A stretch of DNA of 25,935 nucleotides. Source: an uncultured Mycoplasmatota bacterium (GTDB taxonomy: Bacteria; Bacillota_I; Bacilli_A; RF39; UBA660). The stretch spans positions 1-25,935 of the forward strand of contig URZL01000011.1 in the NCBI GenBank assembly GCA_900552335.1, in the 5' to 3' direction. Position numbers and translations under genes: made by a program. Below are positions 1 to 6,779 of this stretch, in pieces. The notes beneath the pieces were generated by a model. The model saw only the letters and a list, made by a program, of their open reading frames with translations, was not told where the DNA came from and did no database searches. Each line of letters begins with the position of its first letter. The first letter of the stretch is position 1.

Positions 1-1
1 T

Positions 2-196
2 TCAAAAACAAATAGTTCTAGTGGAGATAGAGGCTTATGGTTTAGTGATTACGCGTACTTCCCTACGGCTACTTACCCTTGGGTCCGTCGTGGGGGCGGT
101 TTCTACAATGGTTCGGGTGCCGGCGTGTTCTACTTCAATCGTGCTGGCGGCGATGCTCACAGCAGCAACGGTTTCCGTGTCGTTCTTGCGTACTAA
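2..196 (+). CDS. DGR target protein, C-terminal end (5' partial), C-type-lectin-like fold
   Basis: Only the last 64 codons are inside the window; the start lies upstream. The frame ends at TAA 194-196. The residues read WFSDYAYFPTATYPWV, then a Gly-rich stretch, and close with GFRVVLAY. That ending is typical of C-type-lectin-like/FGE-sulfatase-like DGR target proteins, in which the variable residues form a ligand-binding surface (family knowledge). The last 48 codons coincide with the variable repeat. Compared with the template, ten Asn codons have become Tyr (4), Gly (2), Arg, Asp, His and Ser, while the framework residues are unchanged. The N-terminus is not visible, so whether the protein is a lipoprotein, pilin, anchored or phage-borne cannot be decided here. 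The fold is inferred from the motif; the target status is strongly supported by the VR/TR comparison. Confidence 0.9.
   Translation, partial: SKTNSSSGDRGLWFSDYAYFPTATYPWVRRGGGFYNGSGAGVFYFNRAGGDAHSSNGFRVVLAY
51..195 (+). repeat. DGR variable repeat (VR)
   Basis: These 145 bases align without gaps to 417-561 (offset 366). They differ at 13 positions: 56, 74, 86, 87, 98, 99, 104, 131, 146, 147, 152, 158 and 165. Every difference sits opposite an adenine in the template: seven A to G, four A to T and two A to C. Thirteen of the 32 template adenines are changed and none of the 113 other positions is. Identity stops sharply one base after the final Tyr codon, at the stop codon. The last 30 bases (166-195) are identical in both copies, as expected for the invariant priming end of a VR. 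Confidence 0.97.
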
Positions 197-210
197 ATCG
201 CGTAGCGATT
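196..210 (+). other. Hairpin/cruciform directly after VR, probable IMH element
   Basis: A perfect 6-bp inverted repeat, AATCGC and GCGATT, with a GTA loop starts at the last base of the target stop codon, immediately after VR identity ends. In characterised DGRs a GC-rich VR 3' end followed by a hairpin marks the initiation-of-mutagenic-homing site and raises homing efficiency. The position fits that role. The stem is shorter than in the Bordetella phage case, so the role is inferred. Confidence 0.6.
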
Positions 211-281
211 ATCTCTAACACAACGTTAAATAAAATCGAAGAGTGTTATGTAAATAAATAAAAAAATTAAAAAAGTTGTTT

Positions 282-318
282 AGCCTTGCCACGCCACTCT
301 TTTATGTGTGGCAAGGCT
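282..318. other. Strong 11-bp inverted repeat between target gene and TR
   Basis: AGCCTTGCCAC (282-292) pairs perfectly with GTGGCAAGGCT (308-318) around a 15-nt loop. No T-run follows on the plus strand, so it is not a standard intrinsic terminator for the target gene, although it could slow or stop transcription. It could also be the 5' boundary structure of the template RNA. The stretch 211-281 upstream is AT-rich and I see no gene in it. Confidence 0.55.
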
Positions 319-380
319 TGACATAAAGTAGTTTCTAGTTCAAAAAAGTTTTTCATGCGAATGAATGATAACCTAATATG

Positions 381-399
381 GTCTTACCACTGGTAAGAT
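381..399 (+). other. Hairpin 18 nt upstream of the TR
   Basis: TCTTACC (382-388) and GGTAAGA (392-398) form a 7-bp perfect stem with an ACT loop, extendable by a G-T wobble. It ends just before the template repeat and may be a folded element of the template RNA. No convincing promoter in the right spacing was found between 319 and 416. Confidence 0.45.
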
Positions 400-416
400 A
401 GAATTTAAACTGTAAA

Positions 417-561
417 ACGCGAACTTCCCTACGGCTACTAACCCTTGGGTCAATCGTGGGGGCAATTTCAACAATGGTTCGGGTGCCGGCGTGTTCAACT
501 TCAATCGTGCTAACGGCAATGCTAACAGCAACAACGGTTTCCGTGTCGTTCTTGCGTACTA
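417..561 (+). ncRNA. DGR template repeat (TR)
   Basis: This is the non-coding template copied into the VR. Read in the VR frame it shows the usual design of Asn codons (AAC/AAT) at the variable sites, so that adenine mutagenesis can reach many residues without making stop codons. An in-frame TAA at 413-415 just upstream shows it is not the end of a coding gene. It is 75/145 (52%) G+C, far above the surrounding DNA. It lies 366 bp downstream of the VR on the same strand and upstream of the accessory and reverse transcriptase genes. Confidence 0.96.
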
Positions 562-763
562 TGATTATAGAAGTACAAGAAAAAAGTTTATAATGCAGTG
601 TGAAGTTTATAAATGTTGTATGTGATGTTTGATTCATAGTAAATACTATAAAAAATAGAAATCATAGAAGTTTAAATTCTTTTTATAACAGTGTTATAAA
701 TAAAAATGTAAACAAAATAATTTCGTAAGTAATAAAATGATGAAAATGAAATTATTTGTAGTT
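562..763 (+). ncRNA. Probable 3' spacer part of the DGR template RNA
   Basis: These 202 bases between the TR and the terminator carry no credible gene. They contain a perfect 8-bp hairpin, TTTATAAC/GTTATAAA, at 682-700. In the Bordetella DGR a spacer 3' of the TR folds into the priming RNA and binds RT-Avd; by position this stretch would do the same. That role is inferred and the RNA ends are not known. Confidence 0.5.
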
Positions 764-791
764 AAGCAGTACCTTTTAAAGTACTGCTTTT
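764..791 (+). terminator. Intrinsic terminator between TR and accessory genes
   Basis: AAGCAGTAC (764-772) and GTACTGCTT (781-789) form a 9-bp perfect stem with an 8-nt loop, followed by a short T-run. It would end a template RNA here and leave the downstream genes to read-through or to a separate promoter that I could not identify. Confidence 0.7.
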
Positions 792-812
792 CTATTGAAA
801 AAGAGGTTGGTT

Positions 813-1169
813 ATGAAGATATATGATAAATATAAAGAATTAAAAGAGCAGAATAGTAGTAAGATGTATTTGTTTCGTAATGGTAATTTTTATATATTTT
901 TAGATAAAGATGCTGATTTAATAAATGAATATGTAGTCTTAAAAAAAACAAATTTTACAAAAGATGTTCAAAAGTGTGGATTTCCAGTAAATAGTAAAGA
1001 AGCCTATTTAAAAGTTTTTCAAAATCATGGATTAAATATAGAAATTATAGAAAAAATAGAAGACAATGAAGAAAATATATTTGAACAATTAAAAAAAACA
1101 AATATAGATGCTATTACACCGATAGAAGCTTTGAATCTTCTTTATGACATGAAAAGGAAATTAAAATGA
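813..1169 (+). CDS. MutS-like small DGR accessory protein
   Basis: The protein has 118 residues. ATG 813 is preferred because AGAGG lies 6 nt upstream; the in-frame TTG at 795 has no such site. Residues 1 to about 75 resemble the MutS mismatch-recognition domain I: the pattern LFRNGNFYIFLDKDA matches the MutS LFRxGDFYExFxxDA region, and CGFPVNSKEAYLKVF matches the MutS GVPxHxxxxYLxxL region. The C-terminus, ITPIEALNLLYDMKRKL, resembles the extreme C-terminal end of MutS. The clamp and ATPase domains are absent. The Glu of the mismatch-probing Phe-x-Glu motif is replaced by Ile while the Phe is kept. As I recall, DGR surveys list a MutS-like accessory ORF, and the position between TR and avd fits. 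A role in mutagenic cDNA integration or mismatch handling is inference. The stop overlaps the next start (ATGA). Confidence 0.75.
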   Translation: MKIYDKYKELKEQNSSKMYLFRNGNFYIFLDKDADLINEYVVLKKTNFTKDVQKCGFPVNSKEAYLKVFQNHGLNIEIIEKIEDNEENIFEQLKKTNIDAITPIEALNLLYDMKRKLK

Positions 1170-1525
1170 AAAATCAAATAGAAGAAATGGAAATCTACAA
1201 GAAATACACAGAATTATATTACTATACTTATTTAATTACAGATAAGTATCCTAAAAGTGAAAAAAATAGTTTAGTATCGGATATTAAACATGCTACTTAT
1301 TTAGGATTTACTAATATTATTGCGGCACATAAAAATTATAATAAAACAGAAAGATTAAAATACTTAAATCAATTAGATACAGAATTAAAAGTATTAAAAA
1401 TGTTAATTAGAATTTCTTATAAAAGAAAATATATTAATGTTTATAATTATGAATCTTGGTCTAGAAAAATTACAAATGTCTCTAATTTAATGGGTGGATG
1501 GATTCGTTCATGTCTAAAACAATAA
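1166..1525 (+). CDS. avd: Avd-like accessory variability determinant
   Basis: This 119-residue protein is Lys/Arg- and Tyr-rich and predicted all-helical, with no signal peptide. Its length, the closing motif SxLMGGWIRSC, the helical pattern and its place just before the reverse transcriptase match Avd proteins, the four-helix-bundle, S23-like family that binds DGR reverse transcriptase and template RNA as a pentamer. It overlaps the previous gene by 4 bp and the next by 16 bp or more, so the three are probably translationally coupled. The family call rests on context and pattern, not on a catalytic motif. Confidence 0.82.
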   Translation: MKNQIEEMEIYKKYTELYYYTYLITDKYPKSEKNSLVSDIKHATYLGFTNIIAAHKNYNKTERLKYLNQLDTELKVLKMLIRISYKRKYINVYNYESWSRKITNVSNLMGGWIRSCLKQ

Positions 1526-2565
1526 AAAAATGTTTTTATAACAAATTAACTTTTCAAAAAATGTTAGAGGCACATTATAGAGCTGTAAAAAATAAAAAAA
1601 ATAAAAAAGAGGTTGTTTTATATGAGATGGATCTAGAAAATAATATCATTAATCTAATTGATAGCATCAAAAATAAAACATACCATTTAGGTAAATATCG
1701 TGAGTTTAAAGTATATGAACCAAAAGAAAGATTAATTAAATCACTACCTTATCGTGACAGAATTGTTCATCAATGGTATGTGGAAGAATTTATTAAGCCA
1801 TACTTTACAAAAAGATTTATAAAAGATAGTTATGCTTGTATTGAAACAAAAGGTACACATAAAGCAGCGATTGTTTTACAAAAATATATGAGAATCATGA
1901 AAAGAAAATATGGCTCTTATTATATTTTAAAATGTGACATTAAAAAATATTTTTATAATATCAATAAAGACATTTTATTTTCAATATTAAAACGTAGTAT
2001 GAGTGATAAAGAACTACTTAATTTTACACTTGTATTACTAAATAGTGAGGATAAAGTTGGTATTCCGATAGGAAACTATACTAGTCAATATTTTGCGAAT
2101 ATCTATTTAAATGAGTTAGATCATTATGTAAAAGAAACCTTAAGAATTTCTTATTATGTTAGATATATGGATGATTTTGTTTTTTTACTTCCAAATAAGG
2201 AAATAGCAAAAGAAACGATGAAAAAAATAGAGAATTTCATTCATACAGAACTACAATTAGAATTGAATCAAAAAAGCAAATATTATCCTAGTACAATGGG
2301 GTGTAATTTTTGCGGTTATCGAATTTATGAAACTCATATTTTACTTCGTACAAGGTTTAAAACCAAAGCTAAAAAAAATATAAAAAAATGGAATCAATTG
2401 TATGCAACGAATTCTTTAAATCTTGCTATGGTATGGATGAGTTGGAATTCTATGTTAGCGCATGCATCTCATGCAAGTGCTTATTACTTTATTGTAAGTT
2501 TATATAAAAAAGCTTTTTTTAGTAAATATTTGAAAAAATATTCTTATTATGACATTAATTTTTAG
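1510..2565 (+). CDS. DGR-type reverse transcriptase
   Basis: It copies the template RNA into adenine-mutagenised cDNA. With ATG 1510 the protein has 351 residues, about the usual size for DGR reverse transcriptases, which lack RNase H. ATG 1498 adds four residues but sits directly against its GGGTGG, whereas ATG 1510 has GGTGGATGG at better spacing. Visible motifs are YRDRIVHQWYVEEF, then CDIKKYF with the first catalytic Asp (codon 1936-1938), then GIPIGNYTSQYFANIYLN (the SQ-containing motif typical of DGR enzymes) from 2059, then YMDD (2164-2175) and GCNFCGYRIY. The gene is intact and shares an overlapping operon with avd and the MutS-like gene. No second retroelement type, such as group II intron maturase domains, is present. 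Confidence 0.96.
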   Translation: MSKTIKKCFYNKLTFQKMLEAHYRAVKNKKNKKEVVLYEMDLENNIINLIDSIKNKTYHLGKYREFKVYEPKERLIKSLPYRDRIVHQWYVEEFIKPYFTKRFIKDSYACIETKGTHKAAIVLQKYMRIMKRKYGSYYILKCDIKKYFYNINKDILFSILKRSMSDKELLNFTLVLLNSEDKVGIPIGNYTSQYFANIYLNELDHYVKETLRISYYVRYMDDFVFLLPNKEIAKETMKKIENFIHTELQLELNQKSKYYPSTMGCNFCGYRIYETHILLRTRFKTKAKKNIKKWNQLYATNSLNLAMVWMSWNSMLAHASHASAYYFIVSLYKKAFFSKYLKKYSYYDINF

Positions 2566-2612
2566 GTATACTCCTTAAAACCTGCAATATTTATAGGTGA
2601 AAGGAGAAGAGT

Positions 2613-2852
2613 ATGATAACAAAAATTATACCATTAAACTTTGATATGGCATTTACAACGATTTTCAATAAAGAAAAAAATATCTCTATTCTAGAACATT
2701 TTTTATCTTGTTATTTAGGAATACCTTATCAAGAAATCAAAGGACATTTAAAACTGTTAAACCGTAACTTAGTAAAAAGTAATAAAAAAGAAGCCAAAAA
2801 AGAGATTGATTTGTTATTAGATTATCAAGGCAAAAAAATTAATATAGAATGA
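2613..2852 (+). pseudogene. Rpn-type PD-(D/E)XK nuclease/transposase, truncated N-terminal part
   Basis: The 79 residues begin like Rpn/PDDEXK-family recombination-promoting nucleases (DMAFTTIFNKEKNISILEHFLSCYL) and reach the first catalytic stretch, with Asp66 in KEIDLLLDY and Glu79 in INIE. The frame then stops at TGA exactly where ExQ or ExK should continue. If one base were lost at that point, the frame would read on as NIEMIELSE before another stop, so a frameshift plus loss of the rest is likely. A good Shine-Dalgarno (AAAGGAGAAG) remains before ATG 2613. A matching C-terminal tail appears at 4078-4131. Confidence 0.75.
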
Positions 2853-3015
2853 TCGAATTGAGTGAATAAACAACAGGTTAAGAACTAAGTTCTCTTTCTA
2901 AAAATATCATATACAAGATTTTCACAGATTTCAATGAAAGTATATAAAGTTTTCAAATTAAATAATATAATTTGTTTAAAATTACAAATAACTTATTTTA
3001 AGGATGTGGTTATAT

Positions 3016-4014
3016 ATGTTGGATATAAATTTTAATCAAATAATTGAAATGATTGAAAAAAGAAAAAATAATGCATACATAAAAGTAAATGAAGAAATGA
3101 TTTTATTATATTTAGAAGTTGGTAAATTTCTATATGAACTAAAAGAAAATAGTAATTATGGAGATAAAATAACGACGAAAGTATCAGACTTTATGAAAAA
3201 TAATTATCCAACCATAAAAGGATTTACTAAAAGAAATATAGAACGTATGATTCAATTTTATAGTACTTATAAAGATGATGAAATTGCGACACCATTGGTG
3301 ACGCAATTGTCTTGGACAAACAATTTACTTATATTAAGTGGGTCTAAAAGCAAAGAAGAAAGACATTTTTATTTAAAATTATCTATTAAAAATAATTATT
3401 CAAAAAGAGAATTAGATAGACAAATATCAGCGGCATATTATGAAAGATATATGCTTTCAGATGGAAAACAATTACCAACAGTAAATAAAACTGTAGATGA
3501 AGATGATTATCCAAATACTAGAATTTTAGATACATATAGTTTAGAGTTTTTAGATTTACCAAATGAATTTTCTGAAAAGGATTTAAAAAATGCAATTATA
3601 AAAAACTTAAAAGATTTTATATTAGAAGTTGGTAATGATTTTACTTTTATTGGAGATGAATGTAAAGTTCAGGTTGGAAATCATGACTTCTTTATTGACC
3701 TATTATTTTATAACAGAGAACTATCTTGTTTAGTAGCATTTGAATTAAAATTAGGAGAATTTAAATCAGAATATTTAGGAAAAATGAATTTATATTTAGA
3801 AGCACTTGATAGAGAAGTAAAAAAAGAACAAGAGAATCCAAGTGTTGGTGTTATACTATGCAGTTCTAAAGATAAAGATGTTGTTGAATATTCAATTAGT
3901 AAAAATATGTCTCAAACTATGATTTCTGAATATAAGTTAAAATTAATTGCTAAAAAGTTATTAGAAACAAAACTTAAAGAAATGAAAAATTTGATAGATC
4001 ATAATGACAAATAG
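3016..4014 (+). CDS. DUF1016/YhcG-type PD-(D/E)XK nuclease-domain protein
   Basis: The protein has 332 residues; ATG 3016 is chosen because AAGGATG lies about 9 nt upstream, and the in-frame ATG 3004 overlaps that site. The N-terminal part (residues about 1-150) is the helical DUF1016 domain, with the family phrases FTKRNIERMIQFYSTY and LSWTNNLLIL and the segment YSKRELDRQI. The C-terminal part is the YhcG nuclease-like domain, with Asp228 in FFIDLLFYNR and Glu243-x-Lys245 in AFELK, followed by the QxEYLGKMNxYL-like helix (FKSEYLGKMNLYLEALD). All expected active-site residues are present, so it looks functional. The family is linked to DNA cleavage and found in mobile or defence contexts; its substrate here is unknown. 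It sits between two remnants of an Rpn gene. Confidence 0.88.
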   Translation: MLDINFNQIIEMIEKRKNNAYIKVNEEMILLYLEVGKFLYELKENSNYGDKITTKVSDFMKNNYPTIKGFTKRNIERMIQFYSTYKDDEIATPLVTQLSWTNNLLILSGSKSKEERHFYLKLSIKNNYSKRELDRQISAAYYERYMLSDGKQLPTVNKTVDEDDYPNTRILDTYSLEFLDLPNEFSEKDLKNAIIKNLKDFILEVGNDFTFIGDECKVQVGNHDFFIDLLFYNRELSCLVAFELKLGEFKSEYLGKMNLYLEALDREVKKEQENPSVGVILCSSKDKDVVEYSISKNMSQTMISEYKLKLIAKKLLETKLKEMKNLIDHNDK

Positions 4015-4077
4015 TCATTTGCTAAAAAGAATTGATTCTGAAAAAAATTTTTGACTATTTTATTATGTGGGGTTATA

Positions 4078-4131
4078 GTTTTAGAAATAACAGGTTTGAC
4101 AGAAACAGAATTAAAACAAATGGAAGACTAA
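4078..4131 (+). pseudogene. C-terminal tail remnant of an Rpn-type gene
   Basis: Seventeen codons and TAA read VLEITGLTETELKQMED. The phrase EITGLxxxEL is the usual last helix of Rpn/PDDEXK-transposase proteins. No start codon or ribosome site precedes it and no recognisable domain lies in-frame upstream. It is probably the other end of the gene whose head is at 2613-2852, the middle having been lost. Confidence 0.6.
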
Positions 4132-4145
4132 AATCTTCTTTTTTT
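4123..4145 (+). terminator. Short intrinsic terminator after the Rpn tail
   Basis: GAAGA (4123-4127) and TCTTC (4134-4138) form a 5-bp stem with a 6-nt loop, followed by seven T. The stem is weak but the T-run is clear. It overlaps the end of the remnant gene and would also serve the DUF1016 gene. From here to the promoter at 4218 I see no gene. Confidence 0.5.
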
Positions 4146-4217
4146 CTTAAAGAAAGATGGTAAATAAATGGGAACACTAATATTTGTTTTTAAAGTTATG
4201 AATTCACTAGAAAAATC

Positions 4218-4246
4218 TTGCAATTATTTAGTATCTATATTATAAT
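4218..4246 (+). promoter_or_regulatory. Sigma-A promoter of the ywiB-argS-rpoE operon
   Basis: TTGCAA (4218-4223) and a perfect TATAAT (4241-4246) are separated by 17 nt. Transcription should start near 4253, only about 16 nt before ATG 4269. There is therefore no room for a T-box leader ahead of argS. Confidence 0.8.
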
Positions 4247-4268
4247 TATGCAGGTAAAGGGATATATT

Positions 4269-4610
4269 ATGTCAAAAGTAAAAATTAGGTTAAAAATCAA
4301 TGATTTAGAAGAACAAATAAATGGAATATTTCATGATAATTATTTAATCTTTTTTCTTAATCAAAAAAAAGTAACATTAATGTTAAAAGAAAATATGATA
4401 ACAATGAAGAAAATGGAAAATGAGCATGAATACACTTATTTGAAATTTCATCCTGATTATCCAGAGGCTTACTATTTTTTTCATCAAAAATATCCAATGA
4501 ATATTCAAATAGACAATTTACAAATTAAACCTCAAAAAATGAGAGTAAATTATCGAATAGAAGAACAGCCATTTCTATTTGAAATAGAATATGAGGAAGG
4601 TGAAATATGA
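4269..4610 (+). CDS. YwiB-like DUF1934 family protein
   Basis: The protein has 113 residues. ATG 4269 has AAAGGGA about 6 nt upstream; the longer frame from 4218 begins inside the promoter and is rejected. The strand-rich pattern (KVKIRLKINDLEEQINGIF, then YTYLKFHPDYPEAYYFF, ending FLFEIEYEEGEI) fits the calycin-like DUF1934 family. In Bacillus the member YwiB also lies directly upstream of argS. Its function is not established. Its last codon overlaps the argS start by 4 bp (ATGA), implying coupled translation. Confidence 0.78.
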   Translation: MSKVKIRLKINDLEEQINGIFHDNYLIFFLNQKKVTLMLKENMITMKKMENEHEYTYLKFHPDYPEAYYFFHQKYPMNIQIDNLQIKPQKMRVNYRIEEQPFLFEIEYEEGEI

Positions 4611-6301
4611 TAATTGAAGAATTAAACAAGATATTTGATACAGTCCTTCGTGATTTAAATTATGAAATAAAAGTGAATGTTATTAAATCTAATCGCCCAG
4701 AACTATGTGACTACCAATTCGATGGTGTATTTAAATTAGCGAGTATGTATCATGAAAATCCAGTAACAATAGGACAAAAGATAGTAGAAAAAATAAAATT
4801 ATTAGAACGTTATAATCATTACTTTAAATCTGTAGAATTTGTAAAACCAGGTTTTATTAATATTATAATATCTGATGAATTCATAAATGAACAACTTATT
4901 CATATATCTACTTCAGAACATTTGGGAATGTCAAAACCAGAAAAAAAAGAATTATTCTTTCTAGATTATGGTGGATATAACATTGCTAAACCATTACATA
5001 TTGGTCATTTAAGACCAACTATTATTGGAGAATCTATTAAAAGAATTATTCAATTTATGGGTCATGATACCATTGCAGATGTTCATTTAGGAGATTATGG
5101 TTTACAAATGGGTCAAGTTATTTATGGAATATTAAGAGATCAATTATCTATAGAAAAAATCACGATTGATTATTTAAATAAAATATACCCTGAAATCAGT
5201 GGCTTATGTAAAACAGATGAAAATGTAAAAGATACTTGTGCAACTATTACAAAAGAATTACAAAATGGAAATGAATTATACGTTTCTATTTGGAATAAAA
5301 TTGTAGAGGTATCGATAGAAGATGCTAAAAAAATATGCAATTATTTAGATGTAACATTTGATTTATGGCAAGGTGAGAGTGATGCTTGTCAATATTTGAA
5401 TCAAGTAGAAGATATCTTAGTTCAAAAGAATTTGTTAGAAATTAGTGAAGGGGCTAGTGTTGTAAATGTCAAAAAAGACTCTGATAATAAACCAATGCCT
5501 CCAATGATGTTTAAAAAGAGTAATGGTGCTTATGTATATGACTCTACTGACCTTGCAACTATCTATGAAAGAAAAATAAAATATCATCCAGATCATATTA
5601 TTTATGTAACAGATTTTAGACAAAATCTTCATTTTGAACAAGTTTTTAGGGCAAGTGATTTAGCTGGTATTATGCCATATGCTTCACTTGAACATGCTTA
5701 TAATGGTACCATTAATGGTACAGATGGCAAACCATTTAAAACTAGACAAGGAAATGCTCCTAAATTAAGTGAGTTATTTGAAGAAGTAAAAGAAACGTTT
5801 ATTGGATTAAAAGATACCAATAAAGAAATGAAACAAGAAGATATTGATATGATTGTAAATGCCATTATTAAATATGCTGATTTACAAAATAATCGTGAAA
5901 AAGATTACATCTTTGATATTGCTAAATTTTCTAATGTGGTAGGAAAAACTGGACCATATGTGTTATATACTTATGTCAGAATTAATAAGATATTAAAAGA
6001 AAGTAAAAAAATAGAATTTAGTCCTATCATTTATAATGATTTTGATCGAAATTTAAGAAAAAAAATCATTGAATTTGAAATAGATGTAAAGAAAGCATTT
6101 CAAGATAGAATGCCAAGCAATATTGCTGAGTATATTTACGATTTGTGTGTTACGATGAATACATTCTATCAAAATAACCATATTAATGGTCTAGAAGACG
6201 AAAAACAAAAAAGTGGTTGGTTGTATGTTTTAAAAACGGCTAATCAAGTATTAAAAGAATTGTTATATCTACTTATGATAGATATTCCAACTGTTATGTA
6301 A
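4607..6301 (+). CDS. argS: Arginyl-tRNA synthetase
   Basis: This class I enzyme charges tRNA-Arg with arginine in the cytoplasm. At 564 residues it has a normal full length. The N-terminal tRNA-binding (Add-1) domain covers about residues 1-90. The HIGH signature is HIGH at 131-134 in AKPLHIGHLRPT. The ArgRS replacement for the KMSKS loop is FKTRQG at 377-382. A C-terminal DALR-type anticodon-binding domain follows, starting around the segment NVVGKTGPYVLYTYVRI. It is translationally coupled to the upstream ywiB-like gene and followed after 11 nt by rpoE, an order also known from Bacillus. Confidence 0.97.
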   Translation: MIIEELNKIFDTVLRDLNYEIKVNVIKSNRPELCDYQFDGVFKLASMYHENPVTIGQKIVEKIKLLERYNHYFKSVEFVKPGFINIIISDEFINEQLIHISTSEHLGMSKPEKKELFFLDYGGYNIAKPLHIGHLRPTIIGESIKRIIQFMGHDTIADVHLGDYGLQMGQVIYGILRDQLSIEKITIDYLNKIYPEISGLCKTDENVKDTCATITKELQNGNELYVSIWNKIVEVSIEDAKKICNYLDVTFDLWQGESDACQYLNQVEDILVQKNLLEISEGASVVNVKKDSDNKPMPPMMFKKSNGAYVYDSTDLATIYERKIKYHPDHIIYVTDFRQNLHFEQVFRASDLAGIMPYASLEHAYNGTINGTDGKPFKTRQGNAPKLSELFEEVKETFIGLKDTNKEMKQEDIDMIVNAIIKYADLQNNREKDYIFDIAKFSNVVGKTGPYVLYTYVRINKILKESKKIEFSPIIYNDFDRNLRKKIIEFEIDVKKAFQDRMPSNIAEYIYDLCVTMNTFYQNNHINGLEDEKQKSGWLYVLKTANQVLKELLYLLMIDIPTVM

Positions 6302-6312
6302 GGAGAGTTATT

Positions 6313-6741
6313 ATGAAATTAAAAGACATGCCAATTGAAGAATTAGAACTTTTAAGTTATACCGATTTAACTTATAAAATTTTAAAAGAAAACGGTAAAT
6401 CTATGCCAACGGCTACTTTATTTAAAGAAATTTGTGATTTACTAGAATATGGTCAAAGTGACTTTGATTCCAAAATAGGTGACTATTATACTTCATTAAC
6501 AATGGATAAACGTTTTGTTTTATTAAAAAATAATGAATGGGACATTCGCGATAATCATTCTGTCGAACTTGTTATTGATGAGGAAGATGAAGATGAAGAA
6601 ATAGAAGAAAATGAAACAGAAACAGAAGAAACAGAAGAATCAGAATCTGATGAAGATACTTTAAGTTCAGAATTGGACGATGATTTAGATGATGATATGG
6701 AAGACTTATCGATCGTAGATGAAGATGAATTAGAAGAATAA
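6313..6741 (+). CDS. rpoE: DNA-directed RNA polymerase delta subunit
   Basis: Delta is a Gram-positive RNA polymerase accessory subunit that speeds core recycling and modulates promoter open complexes. The 142-residue protein has an N-terminal HARE-HTH-like globular domain (residues about 1-80: LSYTDLTYKILKENGKSM, FKEICDLL) and a highly acidic disordered tail from about residue 90, almost all Asp, Glu, Ser and Thr. AGGAGAG precedes ATG 6313. Its position behind argS matches Bacillus. The acidic run produces a long complementary-strand open frame that is not a gene. Confidence 0.93.
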   Translation: MKLKDMPIEELELLSYTDLTYKILKENGKSMPTATLFKEICDLLEYGQSDFDSKIGDYYTSLTMDKRFVLLKNNEWDIRDNHSVELVIDEEDEDEEIEENETETEETEESESDEDTLSSELDDDLDDDMEDLSIVDEDELEE

Positions 6742-6779
6742 AATGATAAAAATAGTTTATATTAATACAAGGTGATATC

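Noticed and set aside
282..318. Standard intrinsic terminator of the DGR target gene
   Set aside because: The stem is strong but followed by TGACATAAAG, not a T-run; kept only as a structural element.
318..346. Perfect TTGACA at 318-323 as a TR promoter
   Set aside because: No -10-like hexamer lies 15-19 nt downstream; the region reads TTCAAAAAAG.
353..637. Minus-strand open frame of 94 codons across the TR
   Set aside because: It is a by-product of the stop-poor, GC-rich template repeat; it has no ribosome site and no recognisable protein, and the TR explains the conservation.
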